Assembly (NCBI RefSeq): GCF_001747405.1
Contig: NZ_CP017305.1
Span: 576,001-640,000, forward strand
Reading direction: 5' to 3'
From: Chlorobaculum limnaeum
GTDB lineage: Bacteria; Bacteroidota; Chlorobiia; Chlorobiales; Chlorobiaceae
Length of the DNA stretch: 64,000 nt
The position numbers were made by a program, and so were the translations under genes. Below are positions 1 through 8,657 of this stretch, one piece after another. The notes under the pieces were generated by a model, which worked only from the letters and a program-made list of their open reading frames with translations, had not been told where the DNA came from and searched no databases. Position 1 is the first letter of the stretch. Every line of letters starts with the position of its first letter.

Positions 1-93
1 TGGGGAGAAGATGGCCTGCTGGTCGCCGTCACCGAGAAGCGCACGAAAGAGGAACTTGACAGCTTCGTCAGCGAACTCGCGTCGCTCGGCTGA
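1..93 (+). CDS. gcvPA: Glycine dehydrogenase (decarboxylating) subunit 1, C-terminal end (partial)
   Basis: The window opens inside an open frame of 30 codons ending in TGA. Its last residues (LLVAVTEKRTKEELDSF, then ELASLG) match what I recall of the tail of the alpha subunit of the glycine cleavage P-protein, where an LVAVTE..T.E.ID segment precedes a short final helix. The P-protein decarboxylates glycine using PLP. Only the last 30 residues are visible, so the assignment rests on this motif alone. A strong intrinsic terminator follows within 25 bp. Confidence 0.55.
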   Translation, partial: WGEDGLLVAVTEKRTKEELDSFVSELASLG

Positions 94-112
94 AAAGCCT
101 CGCGAAGCGCAT

Positions 113-144
113 AAAAAAAGGCCGCCCAAAAAGGCGGCTTTTTT
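113..144. terminator. Intrinsic terminator after gcvPA
   Basis: The stem GCCGCC/GGCGGC (121-126 with 133-138) is preceded by seven A and followed by six T, so it can work in both directions. It lies between the end of gcvPA and the convergent dapA. Confidence 0.85.
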
Positions 145-245
145 GTTCTCAAGAGTGGGACGAATGGGACTTGTGGGACGATTGGGAGGAAGAGCTTCAG
201 ACGATTCTGCGCGGTTTTTTTTCTCAAGTCCTACGGGTCATTGGC

Positions 246-1136
246 TCAAATCAGCCCGAGCTGCTCCAGCTCCGCTCGCAGAATCGCCTTGTTCGACTCG
301 GCCATAGGCACGAGCGGGAGGCGGTACACCTCTTCGACCATGCCCATCAGCGAGAGCGCGTACTTGACCGGTACGGGGTTGCTCTCGATGAAGTTCAGGC
401 GGAAAAGCTTGCGGTATTTGCGGTTGATCGCGCGGGCCTCGTCGAGGTTGCCCGCCTTCATGGCGTCGATCAGCCCCTTGACCACTTTCGGCACCTGGTT
501 GGCCGCCACCGAAATCACGCCGTCGCCGCCGAGCGCCATGAAGGGCAGCATCAGCCCGTCCTCGCCGGTCATCACCGAGAAGTTCTCCGGGCGCTCGTCG
601 ATGAGCGTCATGATCTGCTCGAAGTTGTCCGACGCCTCCTTGACGGCGAGCACGTTTTCGAAATCGCGAGCCAACCGCAAAATCGTCGCGGCGCTCACGT
701 TGCTGCCGGTGCGCCCCGGCACATTGTAGATGATCACCGGAATCGAGACCGCTTCGGCCACGCGGCGGAAGTGCTGGTAGTACCCCTCCTGCGAAGGCTT
801 GTTGTAATATGGCGCGACGGAGAGGATGGCCTGTGCCCCGGCCTTTTCGGCGTTGCGCGCCAGCTCGACCGCGTGCCGGGTGTCATTGTTGCCCGCGCCG
901 GCGGCCACCATCATCGACTCGCCAGCCTCCTCGCAGACGACGCGGATGATCTCCGCCTCTTCGTCGTTCGTGAGGGTGGGCGACTCGCCGGTGGTGCCGC
1001 AGGGAAGCACGATGTCGGTTCCTGCATCGCGATGGAACCGCACCAGCCGCCGAAGGGCTTCGAAATCTATCGATCCGTCCTCGTGGAACGGCGTGACAAG
1101 GGCTACGGCTGAACCTGAAATAAGACGATTGGACAT
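246..1136 (-). CDS. dapA: 4-hydroxy-tetrahydrodipicolinate synthase
   Basis: This 296-aa protein has the full length of the DapA aldolase family. The enzyme condenses pyruvate with aspartate-semialdehyde in the cytoplasm, the first committed step of lysine and diaminopimelate (cell wall) synthesis. The sequence shows the GTTGESPTL phosphate-binding loop near residue 47, YNVPGRTG with the catalytic tyrosine, and LAVKEASDN with the Schiff-base lysine. The N-terminus ([11 protein letters not shown]) is complete. The gene converges with gcvPA and shares the terminator at 113-144. It is divergent from the helicase gene at 1386, with 249 bp between them. Confidence 0.95.
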   Translation of the reverse strand: MSNRLISGSAVALVTPFHEDGSIDFEALRRLVRFHRDAGTDIVLPCGTTGESPTLTNDEEAEIIRVVCEEAGESMMVAAGAGNNDTRHAVELARNAEKAGAQAILSVAPYYNKPSQEGYYQHFRRVAEAVSIPVIIYNVPGRTGSNVSAATILRLARDFENVLAVKEASDNFEQIMTLIDERPENFSVMTGEDGLMLPFMALGGDGVISVAANQVPKVVKGLIDAMKAGNLDEARAINRKYRKLFRLNFIESNPVPVKYALSLMGMVEEVYRLPLVPMAESNKAILRAELEQLGLI

Positions 1137-1208
1137 GAGAACTGCTTGATTCTAAAGTGGTTAAAGGCTGTCAGCGTTCCGGGGACGCCGGGTCGGGAGC
1201 GCGGTTGT

Positions 1209-1273
1209 TTCAGCCTTCATGATGAATTGAATGTAGCCAATGCGATGGATTTATAAAAAAACGTAAATCGAAC
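1209..1273. repeat. 65-bp conserved upstream element, copy A
   Basis: This stretch aligns without gaps to 7206-7270 at about 48 of 65 positions. The best conserved blocks are TTCAGCCT, AGCCAATG, ATTTATAAAAAA and CGTAAAT, all at fixed spacing. It lies about 110 bp before the helicase start and 70 bp before the divergent dapA start. The ATTTATAAAAAA block could hold a -10 hexamer, with TTGAAT 19 bp upstream in this copy. Whether it is a promoter, an operator or a relic of a mobile element is not settled by the sequence. Confidence 0.6.
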
Positions 1274-1385
1274 GGCGAAGCAGAGTTTCCAAAAATCTCT
1301 CCGCCAGGCAGACAGGCGCGAGGAACAATCTGTTCTGACCAGGCCAGAGAGGTTGCTGTCATTTCATTATTTTCAGGATATTTGA

Positions 1386-4300
1386 ATGACCGGCCTCAAC
1401 GATGAAACGGAAACGATAATGGATGTAAACCCGCGCGATCTGCTCACCCGTCTGCTTGACTATATCGAGGAACAGGCCAGGGAGATCGACCCCCGCGCTT
1501 TCAGACTGTCGAATACCAGAGGATTTCTCAAGCTTCGAACCGATCTCGCCGGTCTGCCGGGCGTTGAATTTGACATCAGCGTCGAGGGCGACCACTTCTG
1601 GTTGCGCGTCCATCGACTCGAAGCGCACAAGCCTCCGGTGCCCGACGAGCGATATAACGCGCTCATCCGCTTCAGCGACGATCCGGCGGGAGCAGAACCA
1701 TCCATCGACGAACTGGCGTTCAAAGCGCATCTCCTGCCCGCCGCTGAAGACAGAAAGGCAGAGGAGATCGAGGCGCTGGAGAGGCAACATCGCGAGCCGC
1801 TCGAAGAGGCGCTCGCCCGCTATGCAGCGCTCTGGCGCGCATGGTCGGAGGGCGAAAAGCCGCGCCGCGAGACAATCGATCTTTACGGAGCGTTGTTCGC
1901 CATCAAGCACCAGCTCGAAGCCGAAGAGACGGCAAGGCCCACCGAACTTGTCTGGGGCATTGGAATCGCGAGCTGGCAGTTGACGTGGCAGGAGTCGCAG
2001 AGCAAGGTTTCCCGGGTCGATTTCGAGTATCCGCTGTTGACGCAGCAGATGGAGGTCGGCATCGACGAGGCGACGATGGCGCTCTGTTTGCGTCCGCGAG
2101 CCACCGATACCCGCTACGAGGGCGATGCATTTGCAAGCTGCATGGGGCGAGTAGCCGTCGAGGTCGAGCGGGCGGCGCGTCAGCAGATCGAACTGAATCA
2201 GGAGCGCCCCGTCACGCCGTTCGATCCCGGCTCTTTTACGGATATTCTGAAGCTCGTCGCCACCAACATGGACAGCTCCGGCGCGTACCGGCCTTTGCCG
2301 GAAGGATATGGAACCGCGCCGCCGCCGGGCGAGCATCTCGTCGTTACCGATTCGTGGGCGCTGTTCACGCGGCCCCGCTCGAACAACTATCTTTTGGACG
2401 ATTTGCAAAGCCTCAGGACGCGCCTCGCGGAGGGGTGTGACATTCCGAACGGTCCGGCCGCATTCGTCACGCTGCCATCGGACGAGCCGGTGCCGTTCGG
2501 GAACATCAGCTTCCGGGGGCTGTCGGGGTATGTCCCGGGTCATGGCAATGGCGAGACTCGGGAGCTGTTCTTCCCGCTGCCGTACAACCAGGAGCAGGTC
2601 ACCATCGTCAAGCAGCTCGAACAGGCCGAGGGCGTCGCGGTGCAGGGGCCGCCCGGCACCGGCAAGACGCATACCATCGCCAATATCATCTGCCACTACC
2701 TCGCCACCGGCAGGCGCGTGCTCGTGACCTCGAAGGGCGAACCGGCGCTCGCGGTTCTGCAAGGCAAGATTCCCGAAGAGGTGCAACCGCTGACCGTGGC
2801 GATGCTTACCGGTGACCGTGAAAGCCTGCGGCAATTCGAGAACTCGATCAACGCGATTCAGGCGCGTGTCTCGCAGCTCAATCCGGAGCTCACGCGCGAG
2901 GAGATCGAGCGTTGCACGAGCCGCATCGACCGGGCGCACGCCGAACTCGTGAGCATCGACAGCCGCATCGACGACATCGCCGGAACGCAACTTGCCGAGG
3001 TGCAGGTCGAAGGCCAGCCGATGCGCGCCCAGGAGCTCGCCGAACTGGTCATCGGCGGCCAGGCAGAACATGGCTGGTTCGACGACGAAATCTCGCTTGC
3101 GCCGGAATTCGCGCCGCCGCTCACGGATGAGGAGGCTGGACGGCTTCGCCAGGCGCGGCGCAAGCTCGGCAGCGATCTCGTGTATGTCAATGCCAGCTTG
3201 CCGTCGGCGGACGACCTGCCGCAACCGGACGATATTTCGCAGTTGCACGCCGTGCTGGTGCGGATGCACGAAATCGGGCGGCTGGTCGATGAAGGCGCGT
3301 TGCCTGCCCTGAAAGCGGCGACGCCCGAAGTGCTCGACGAGGAGCGGCAGCTTCTGGGCGCTATCGATGCGGTGCATTCGATCCTGAAAGAGATCGACGA
3401 ACTCGGCGAGAGCTGGGCGCACCAGGTGCGGCAGCGATGCAGGCAACAAACATTCCAGGCCGAACGCCAGGCGCTCGAAGCGCTGTTCGACGAGATCGCG
3501 GCCCTGACGGAGGCTCGCGCGGCATTTCTGCAACGCCCGGTCGAGATTCCGCCGGAAGCGCTCGGCTCGCCGAAGGTGAGCGAGGCGGTAGAGCGCGGGG
3601 CGGATACCGGAAAGCCGTTCGGGTTTATCGCTTTTGGCAATCACGAGGTCAAGGCGGTGGTGTCGAAAGTCAGGGTGGCGGGCTTGCCGCCGTCGAGCGC
3701 CGAAGCGTGGCAACATGTCAAAAGCTTCATGGCGCTGCATTTGCGCGTCGTCTCGTTCCTGACGCGCTGGAACCAGTTCGCGCCAGCGCTCTCCGCTCCG
3801 GTGCTGGAGGGCGGCGTCGGCGACCTGCGCCGCATCGAGATTGTCGCCTCGACGGCCCGCAAAGCGCACCAGCTCGCCACGCAGCATGATGTCACGCTCG
3901 TGCGCCGCGCGGAGGCTGTGTTCGCGCAGCCCCCGGTGAAGCTGCTGCACGGAACATCGGAAGAGATCGCCAGGGTCAGGGAGCACCTGACGGTTCATCT
4001 GAGCCGCGCGGATCTGGCGAAGGCGGCGACGCAGTTGTCAACCCTGAAGGCCAAACTGGCAGGCACTTCCGGTCCCGTTTCGGAAAAGCTCGCTGCTCTC
4101 GTCGATGGCGAACTCGGAAACGACGCGCTTGCTGCGGAACGAGTAGCCGCAGAATACGCGACGCTGCTCGGCGAGCTTCGGCGCATCAGGGCGCTGAGTC
4201 CGGAGCTTGCATTCGTGCACGAAGCCGCAGGCAGATTCGCCCAGGCGGGAGCGCCGAAGTTCGCTGCCCGCGTGCGTTCGGTGCCGGTGGCGCAAACCGG

Positions 4301-5948
4301 CGAAGAGACGGCGCTTCCGGTCAACTGGCGCATGGCCTGGAGCTGGGCGCGGGTCAAATGCCACCTCGAACGGATCGAGTCGCGCGATGAACTGGTGAAG
4401 CTGTCGGCTCGCCGCCGCGACCTGGAAGAGGGGCTTTCGAAGCTCTACCGCGAGATGGTCGCTTTGGCGGCGTGGATGGAAACAAAGCGCAACGCATCGC
4501 CGCGCGTGCTTCAGGCGCTGCAGGGCTACGCGACCGCGATCAGGCGCATTGGCCGCGGCACAGGCCCCAATGCGACACGCCATCGCCGGGATGCGCGGCA
4601 CCACATGACCAGCGCCGCTGGCGCGATTCCGTGCTGGATCATGAGCCACGCCAAGGTGTCGGAGTCGATGCCCGCCGATATTGGAGCCTTCGACCTCGTC
4701 ATCGTGGACGAGGCGAGCCAGTCGGACATCTGGGCGCTGCCCGCGATTCTGCGCGGCAAGACGATCCTGGTGGTCGGCGACGACAAGCAGGTCTCGCCCG
4801 ACGCAGGCTTCGTCTCCGCCGAGCGCGTTCAGGAGCTGCGCGACCGCTTCCTCGCGGAACAGCCATTCAGGGAGGCGATGACGCCCGGCAGCTCGCTCTA
4901 CGACCTGGCGGCGCGGGTTTTCGCGGCGCGGCAGGTGATGCTGCGCGAGCACTTCCGGTGCGTGCCGCCGATCATTGCCTACTCCAACCGGACGTTTTAC
5001 AAGGGCGCGATCCAGCCGCTGCGGATTCCGAAAGGGAGCGAACGGATCGAACCGCCACTGGTGGATGTGCATATCGAAAATGGCGTCCGAAATCTCGACG
5101 GATGCAACCGCGAAGAGGCGAGCTTCATCGCTGACGAAATCGCGGCCCTGCTCGCAAGCGAGCGCTTCGAGGGCCGCACTATCGGCGTGGTGTCGCTGCT
5201 CGGTATGGAGCAGGCAAAATATATCGATACGCTCGTGCGCAACCGGTGCAACACCGCCGAACTGTTCCGGCGCAAGTTCGAGTGCGGCGATGCGCGAACG
5301 TTTCAGGGCAGCGAGCGCGACATCATGTTCCTCTCGATGGTGGTCGATCCCGCAAACTGCAAAGCGTTGTCGGGCAACATGTTCGAGCAACGCTTCAACG
5401 TCGCCGCCAGCCGCGCGCGCGACCGGATGTACCTCGTGCGCTCCGTCACGGCGTCGCATCTCTCCGACAAGGATTTGCGGGTTTCGCTGCTTCAGCACTT
5501 CGACAAGCCGCTCGTCGCCGACAAGGAGGAGGCGGAAGTGCTCATCGACCGGTGCGAATCGGGCTTCGAGCGGGAGGTGTACACCGCGCTGGTGGAGCGC
5601 GGCTATCGCGTGATTCCGCAGGTGAAGACGGGGGCATACCGCATCGACATGGTTGTCGAAGGCGCGGGCGACATGCGCCTCGCCATCGAGTGCGACGGCG
5701 ACGAGTTCCACGGCCCCGACCGCTGGCCGCACGATCTCGCCCGCCAGCGGGTTCTGGAGCGCGCGGGCTGGACATTCTGGCGCTGCTTCGCCTCCACGTG
5801 GCGGCTGCACCAAGACGAAGTGCTCGGCGAACTCACCGAACGCCTGTCAGCAATGGGCATCGAGCCGCTCGGCTCGATAACGAGAGCGCCGAAGCTCGTC
5901 GAAAAACGGTCGCTGATCGTCTCGGTGTATGAAGAATCGCCTCGCTGA
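1386..5948 (+). CDS. Large superfamily 1 helicase with C-terminal Vsr/DUF559-like nuclease domain
   Basis: The protein has 1520 residues. Motif I, GPPGTGKT, lies at 421-428, followed by RRVLVTSKGEPAL. A long helical insertion (roughly 480-1080) precedes motif II, VIVDEASQSD (acidic pair D1108-E1109). Motif VI appears as NVAASRARDRMYLV near 1337, so this is an SF1 (UPF1/DNA2-like) helicase. The last 100 residues hold a PD-(D/E)XK/Vsr-like fold: a RGYRVIPQV strand, then AIECDGDEFHG with E1435 and D1437, then QRVLERAGWTFWRC. This order matches single-protein helicase-nucleases found in defence islands. An AGGA sits 8 nt before the ATG; MDVNPRD at 1420 is an alternative start. Antiphage function is inferred. 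Confidence 0.85.
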   Translation: MTGLNDETETIMDVNPRDLLTRLLDYIEEQAREIDPRAFRLSNTRGFLKLRTDLAGLPGVEFDISVEGDHFWLRVHRLEAHKPPVPDERYNALIRFSDDPAGAEPSIDELAFKAHLLPAAEDRKAEEIEALERQHREPLEEALARYAALWRAWSEGEKPRRETIDLYGALFAIKHQLEAEETARPTELVWGIGIASWQLTWQESQSKVSRVDFEYPLLTQQMEVGIDEATMALCLRPRATDTRYEGDAFASCMGRVAVEVERAARQQIELNQERPVTPFDPGSFTDILKLVATNMDSSGAYRPLPEGYGTAPPPGEHLVVTDSWALFTRPRSNNYLLDDLQSLRTRLAEGCDIPNGPAAFVTLPSDEPVPFGNISFRGLSGYVPGHGNGETRELFFPLPYNQEQVTIVKQLEQAEGVAVQGPPGTGKTHTIANIICHYLATGRRVLVTSKGEPALAVLQGKIPEEVQPLTVAMLTGDRESLRQFENSINAIQARVSQLNPELTREEIERCTSRIDRAHAELVSIDSRIDDIAGTQLAEVQVEGQPMRAQELAELVIGGQAEHGWFDDEISLAPEFAPPLTDEEAGRLRQARRKLGSDLVYVNASLPSADDLPQPDDISQLHAVLVRMHEIGRLVDEGALPALKAATPEVLDEERQLLGAIDAVHSILKEIDELGESWAHQVRQRCRQQTFQAERQALEALFDEIAALTEARAAFLQRPVEIPPEALGSPKVSEAVERGADTGKPFGFIAFGNHEVKAVVSKVRVAGLPPSSAEAWQHVKSFMALHLRVVSFLTRWNQFAPALSAPVLEGGVGDLRRIEIVASTARKAHQLATQHDVTLVRRAEAVFAQPPVKLLHGTSEEIARVREHLTVHLSRADLAKAATQLSTLKAKLAGTSGPVSEKLAALVDGELGNDALAAERVAAEYATLLGELRRIRALSPELAFVHEAAGRFAQAGAPKFAARVRSVPVAQTGEETALPVNWRMAWSWARVKCHLERIESRDELVKLSARRRDLEEGLSKLYREMVALAAWMETKRNASPRVLQALQGYATAIRRIGRGTGPNATRHRRDARHHMTSAAGAIPCWIMSHAKVSESMPADIGAFDLVIVDEASQSDIWALPAILRGKTILVVGDDKQVSPDAGFVSAERVQELRDRFLAEQPFREAMTPGSSLYDLAARVFAARQVMLREHFRCVPPIIAYSNRTFYKGAIQPLRIPKGSERIEPPLVDVHIENGVRNLDGCNREEASFIADEIAALLASERFEGRTIGVVSLLGMEQAKYIDTLVRNRCNTAELFRRKFECGDARTFQGSERDIMFLSMVVDPANCKALSGNMFEQRFNVAASRARDRMYLVRSVTASHLSDKDLRVSLLQHFDKPLVADKEEAEVLIDRCESGFEREVYTALVERGYRVIPQVKTGAYRIDMVVEGAGDMRLAIECDGDEFHGPDRWPHDLARQRVLERAGWTFWRCFASTWRLHQDEVLGELTERLSAMGIEPLGSITRAPKLVEKRSLIVSVYEESPR

Positions 5949-6197
5949 AGAGCGTCGCCAAAAACTTGTTGCGCCTCCTGATCGCGGCGTCGTTTGACGC
6001 TCGAAACGTTTCCGGTTTATGGAGAAAACGCTGCTCGATTGCCGCCTAATCGTGGTGATCCCGAAACGCTCAATGACGTTATTTTTCTGGTTGTCAATAT
6101 GTTTTTTGGGTGTTTTTTCGCTAAATTTTGGGGCGCGCATTTGGTGCCGAGAGGCGTTGCGCGCCGTTTTATCGTTATTTAACCATAAGTTACCTTC

Positions 6198-6944
6198 ATG
6201 AAAAACTTTGCAAGCCGTACGGCAGGTGTCGCCCTTCTCTCCATGATGACCGTAATATCCGGCTGTTCAAAATCGGATAACCCGGTATCCGAGGCGGTCT
6301 CTTCACTTTCAGGAGAATCGCTCCCGAAGCGTTATGAGGTCAAATCGGGAGTCGTGCATTATGAGCCGCAGAACCTCATGGGCATGGGAACGACTACCCA
6401 AACGCTTTATTTTGAAGATTATGGCAGAAAAGAGGCTGTGGAAACGGTGACGGAATCGAACGTCATGGGGATCAGGACGCATGAGCACTCGATGCGTATC
6501 ACCGATGGTTATACCAGTATTTCCTACGAAATAAAGAAAACCGTCAACGGCAAGGATGAAACCAGCAAGGTGGCGACAAAGAGCGACATCCGGGAGCTTC
6601 AGGAGATGGCGCAGATGATGGCCATGTCGCTGGATGTCAACGAGCTAAAGAAAAACATGGATTACCGCGAGGAGGGTACGGAATCGATTGCGGGAGTGAC
6701 CGGCAAGAAGTACTCGGTAGCGATGAACAAGGAACAGCCTGATGCGCGTGTTTATGGCGTGATGTACAAGAATATCGTGCTGAAAAGCGAAATGGGCAGC
6801 ATCTCCATGAAAGCGGCGAGCATCGAGGAAAACGTCGCCATTCCGGCGTCGAAATTCGCGATTCCGGCGGGCTACACCGTTCAGGAGGTCAACGTCGCCG
6901 AGGAGATGGAGAAAGCCGCCGCCATGGGTGAATCCAAAGAGTAA
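6198..6944 (+). CDS. Predicted lipoprotein of unknown function
   Basis: This 248-aa protein begins with a lipoprotein signal peptide: basic MKNFASR, a hydrophobic stretch, then the lipobox VISGC with the lipidated cysteine near residue 23. The mature part is polar with repeated beta-type segments (TQTLYFEDYGRKEAVETV, then YTSISYEIKK). That pattern resembles periplasmic LolA/LppX-like or outer-membrane-anchored proteins, but I recognise no family. It lies 249 bp after the helicase gene, is GC-rich like the core genes, and ends at its own terminator, so it is probably a separate unit. Confidence 0.75.
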   Translation: MKNFASRTAGVALLSMMTVISGCSKSDNPVSEAVSSLSGESLPKRYEVKSGVVHYEPQNLMGMGTTTQTLYFEDYGRKEAVETVTESNVMGIRTHEHSMRITDGYTSISYEIKKTVNGKDETSKVATKSDIRELQEMAQMMAMSLDVNELKKNMDYREEGTESIAGVTGKKYSVAMNKEQPDARVYGVMYKNIVLKSEMGSISMKAASIEENVAIPASKFAIPAGYTVQEVNVAEEMEKAAAMGESKE

Positions 6945-6966
6945 AGACTTGCGTTACAGCGCAAAG

Positions 6967-6996
6967 AAAAAGGCGGTGCTTGTGCCGCCTTTTTTT
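6967..6996 (+). terminator. Intrinsic terminator after the lipoprotein gene
   Basis: The stem AAAAAGGCGG/CCGCCTTTTT is closed by a short loop and followed by a run of seven T. It lies 22 bp after the lipoprotein stop codon. The following 330 bp, up to the AAA ATPase gene, hold no gene: only a GAACCCG/CGGGTTC inverted pair around 7036-7083 and copy B of the upstream element. Confidence 0.85.
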
Positions 6997-7205
6997 ATGA
7001 ATTATTTCAGGGACACCCGATCCATTGCTCAACCCCGAGAACCCGGATTCGCATCGCGACAAGGTTGTCGGGTGGTCGGGTTCGACGCGAGACGCGAGCT
7101 GATTACGAAATATCGTGACTGGATTTACAACGGCCTGATCTGAATCCTGTGGATTTCTCGGCTGATAATCATGCAAAGGGCACGGAATCGGGTTCCCATG
7201 ATGTT

Positions 7206-7270
7206 TTCAGCCTGCACGCCGTTATGGATACAGCCAATGAGCAGCATTTATAAAAAAGCGTAAATTAAAC
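7206..7270. repeat. 65-bp conserved upstream element, copy B
   Basis: This is the partner of 1209-1273, with the same block order (TTCAGCCT, AGCCAATG, ATTTATAAAAAA, CGTAAAT) and no gaps. It ends 58 bp before the start codon of the AAA ATPase gene and probably contains or overlaps its promoter. Confidence 0.6.
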
Positions 7271-7328
7271 AACAGCGCGAATTCATGAAGACTTCGCCGC
7301 AGAGACTCTCAATCAGAAGCGTAAAATC

Positions 7329-8657
7329 ATGGCCGATCTGAAATCGATTTACAAAAAACTCTCTCCAAAGCCGCTCGATGGTACGGAATTAGAGCGATGG
7401 TACGTCGATGCCGTTGCCGGACGGGGCGATGATCCGGTCTGGAAGCTCACGCGGCGTTTGCAGGATGAGCCAGGCGGACATCTCCAGATTCTCTTTTCGG
7501 GGTATCGTGGTTGTGGCAAGAGCACCGAGCTGAACAAGATGACACGAGAAATCGAAGGCGACATGCTGGTGCTGAACTACTCCGTGCTCAAGGAACTCGA
7601 TCCGGTGACGCTGAATTACGTCGAGCTTTTCGTGATTACGATGGAGAAGCTTTTCGAGCTTTCCGGGAAGCATCATCTTGCCATCAGTCCCGATCTTCTT
7701 CGTAGCGTCCATGAGTGGATTCAGAGTGTGGAAATCGAGAGAACTCGTGAAATGGGCGCTGATGTTGGCGTCGAAACGGGCGTAGAAGCTGAAGTCAGCG
7801 TTCCCTTCCTGAGCAGGATTTTCGGGAAAATGAGAGCTTCCGCCAATGCGAGTTACAGAAACAAGAAAACCATTGTCGAAACGATCGAACCACGGCTTTC
7901 CGATCTGATCGTCTATTGTAACCTTCTCATTCGCGAGGTCAAATTGCGACTGCCGGGTATCGGTAAAAACGGGCTGCTTGTAATCATAGAAGATCTCGAC
8001 AAGCTCAGTGTCGAAAAAGCAGAGGAGCTTTTTTTCAAAAACAGTTTCATTCTGACCCGCCTTCAGGCACATGTGATTTTCACGTTTCCCATATCGCTTC
8101 GTCATCATCGAAATGCCAAACTGATTCGGGCTAATTTCGATGAGGATTTCGAATTGCCGATGGTCAAGGTGCATGAAAAAGACGGGATGCCGTTTGAGGC
8201 GGGCATCAATAAATTGCGGGAAATTGTAGAACGCCGCATTGACAAAGAGTGCTTTGAAACTCCGCAATTGCTTGAACGGATTGTCAAAGACAGTGGTGGT
8301 TGCTTGTGGGATTTGTTCAAGATGATTCGCGATGCGTCAGATAATGCCTTGCTTCGGAAAGGCGATTCGATCAATGAGGATGATTATCTGAGAAGTTTCC
8401 GGATGCTTCGGCGGGATTACGAAAATTCTATTGCTGAAAAAAGAGTCGATCATCAGGTGGTGATTTCCGTGGATGACTACTATCGTGTGCTCGAAGAGCT
8501 TGCAAAGAGCAAGACAAAGAGAATCGACAATAACGATGCGGCGCTCGATCTGCGGCAAAGTCTTTGCATTCTTGGCTATAACGGTGATTGGTGGTGCGAT
8601 GTTCACCCCATTGTGCGCACCATTCTCGATGAGCGAAAACAAGAACTGACGAAATGA
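7329..8657 (+). CDS. P-loop AAA/KAP-like ATPase, partner of the TPR protein
   Basis: This 442-aa protein has a Walker A motif, GYRGCGKST, at residues 58-66 and a Walker B strand, LLVIIEDLDKL, near 215-222. An FILTRLQAHVIFTFP strand resembling sensor 1 follows. The C-terminal third looks like a winged-helix region (ALDLRQSLCILGYNGDWWCDVHP). This layout is typical of stand-alone STAND/KAP-type ATPases that work with repeat proteins. Its stop overlaps the start of the next gene (ATGA), which implies translational coupling. It has no signal peptide or clear membrane segment, so it is probably cytoplasmic. Function unknown; a role in defence is inferred from context only. Confidence 0.75.
   Translation: MADLKSIYKKLSPKPLDGTELERWYVDAVAGRGDDPVWKLTRRLQDEPGGHLQILFSGYRGCGKSTELNKMTREIEGDMLVLNYSVLKELDPVTLNYVELFVITMEKLFELSGKHHLAISPDLLRSVHEWIQSVEIERTREMGADVGVETGVEAEVSVPFLSRIFGKMRASANASYRNKKTIVETIEPRLSDLIVYCNLLIREVKLRLPGIGKNGLLVIIEDLDKLSVEKAEELFFKNSFILTRLQAHVIFTFPISLRHHRNAKLIRANFDEDFELPMVKVHEKDGMPFEAGINKLREIVERRIDKECFETPQLLERIVKDSGGCLWDLFKMIRDASDNALLRKGDSINEDDYLRSFRMLRRDYENSIAEKRVDHQVVISVDDYYRVLEELAKSKTKRIDNNDAALDLRQSLCILGYNGDWWCDVHPIVRTILDERKQELTK

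Noticed and set aside
1359-3998. Long minus-strand ORF (879 codons) opposite the helicase gene
   Set aside because: It is an antisense shadow of a GC-rich gene, with Arg, Leu and Ala-rich low-complexity protein and no motif. The plus strand holds clear helicase motifs.
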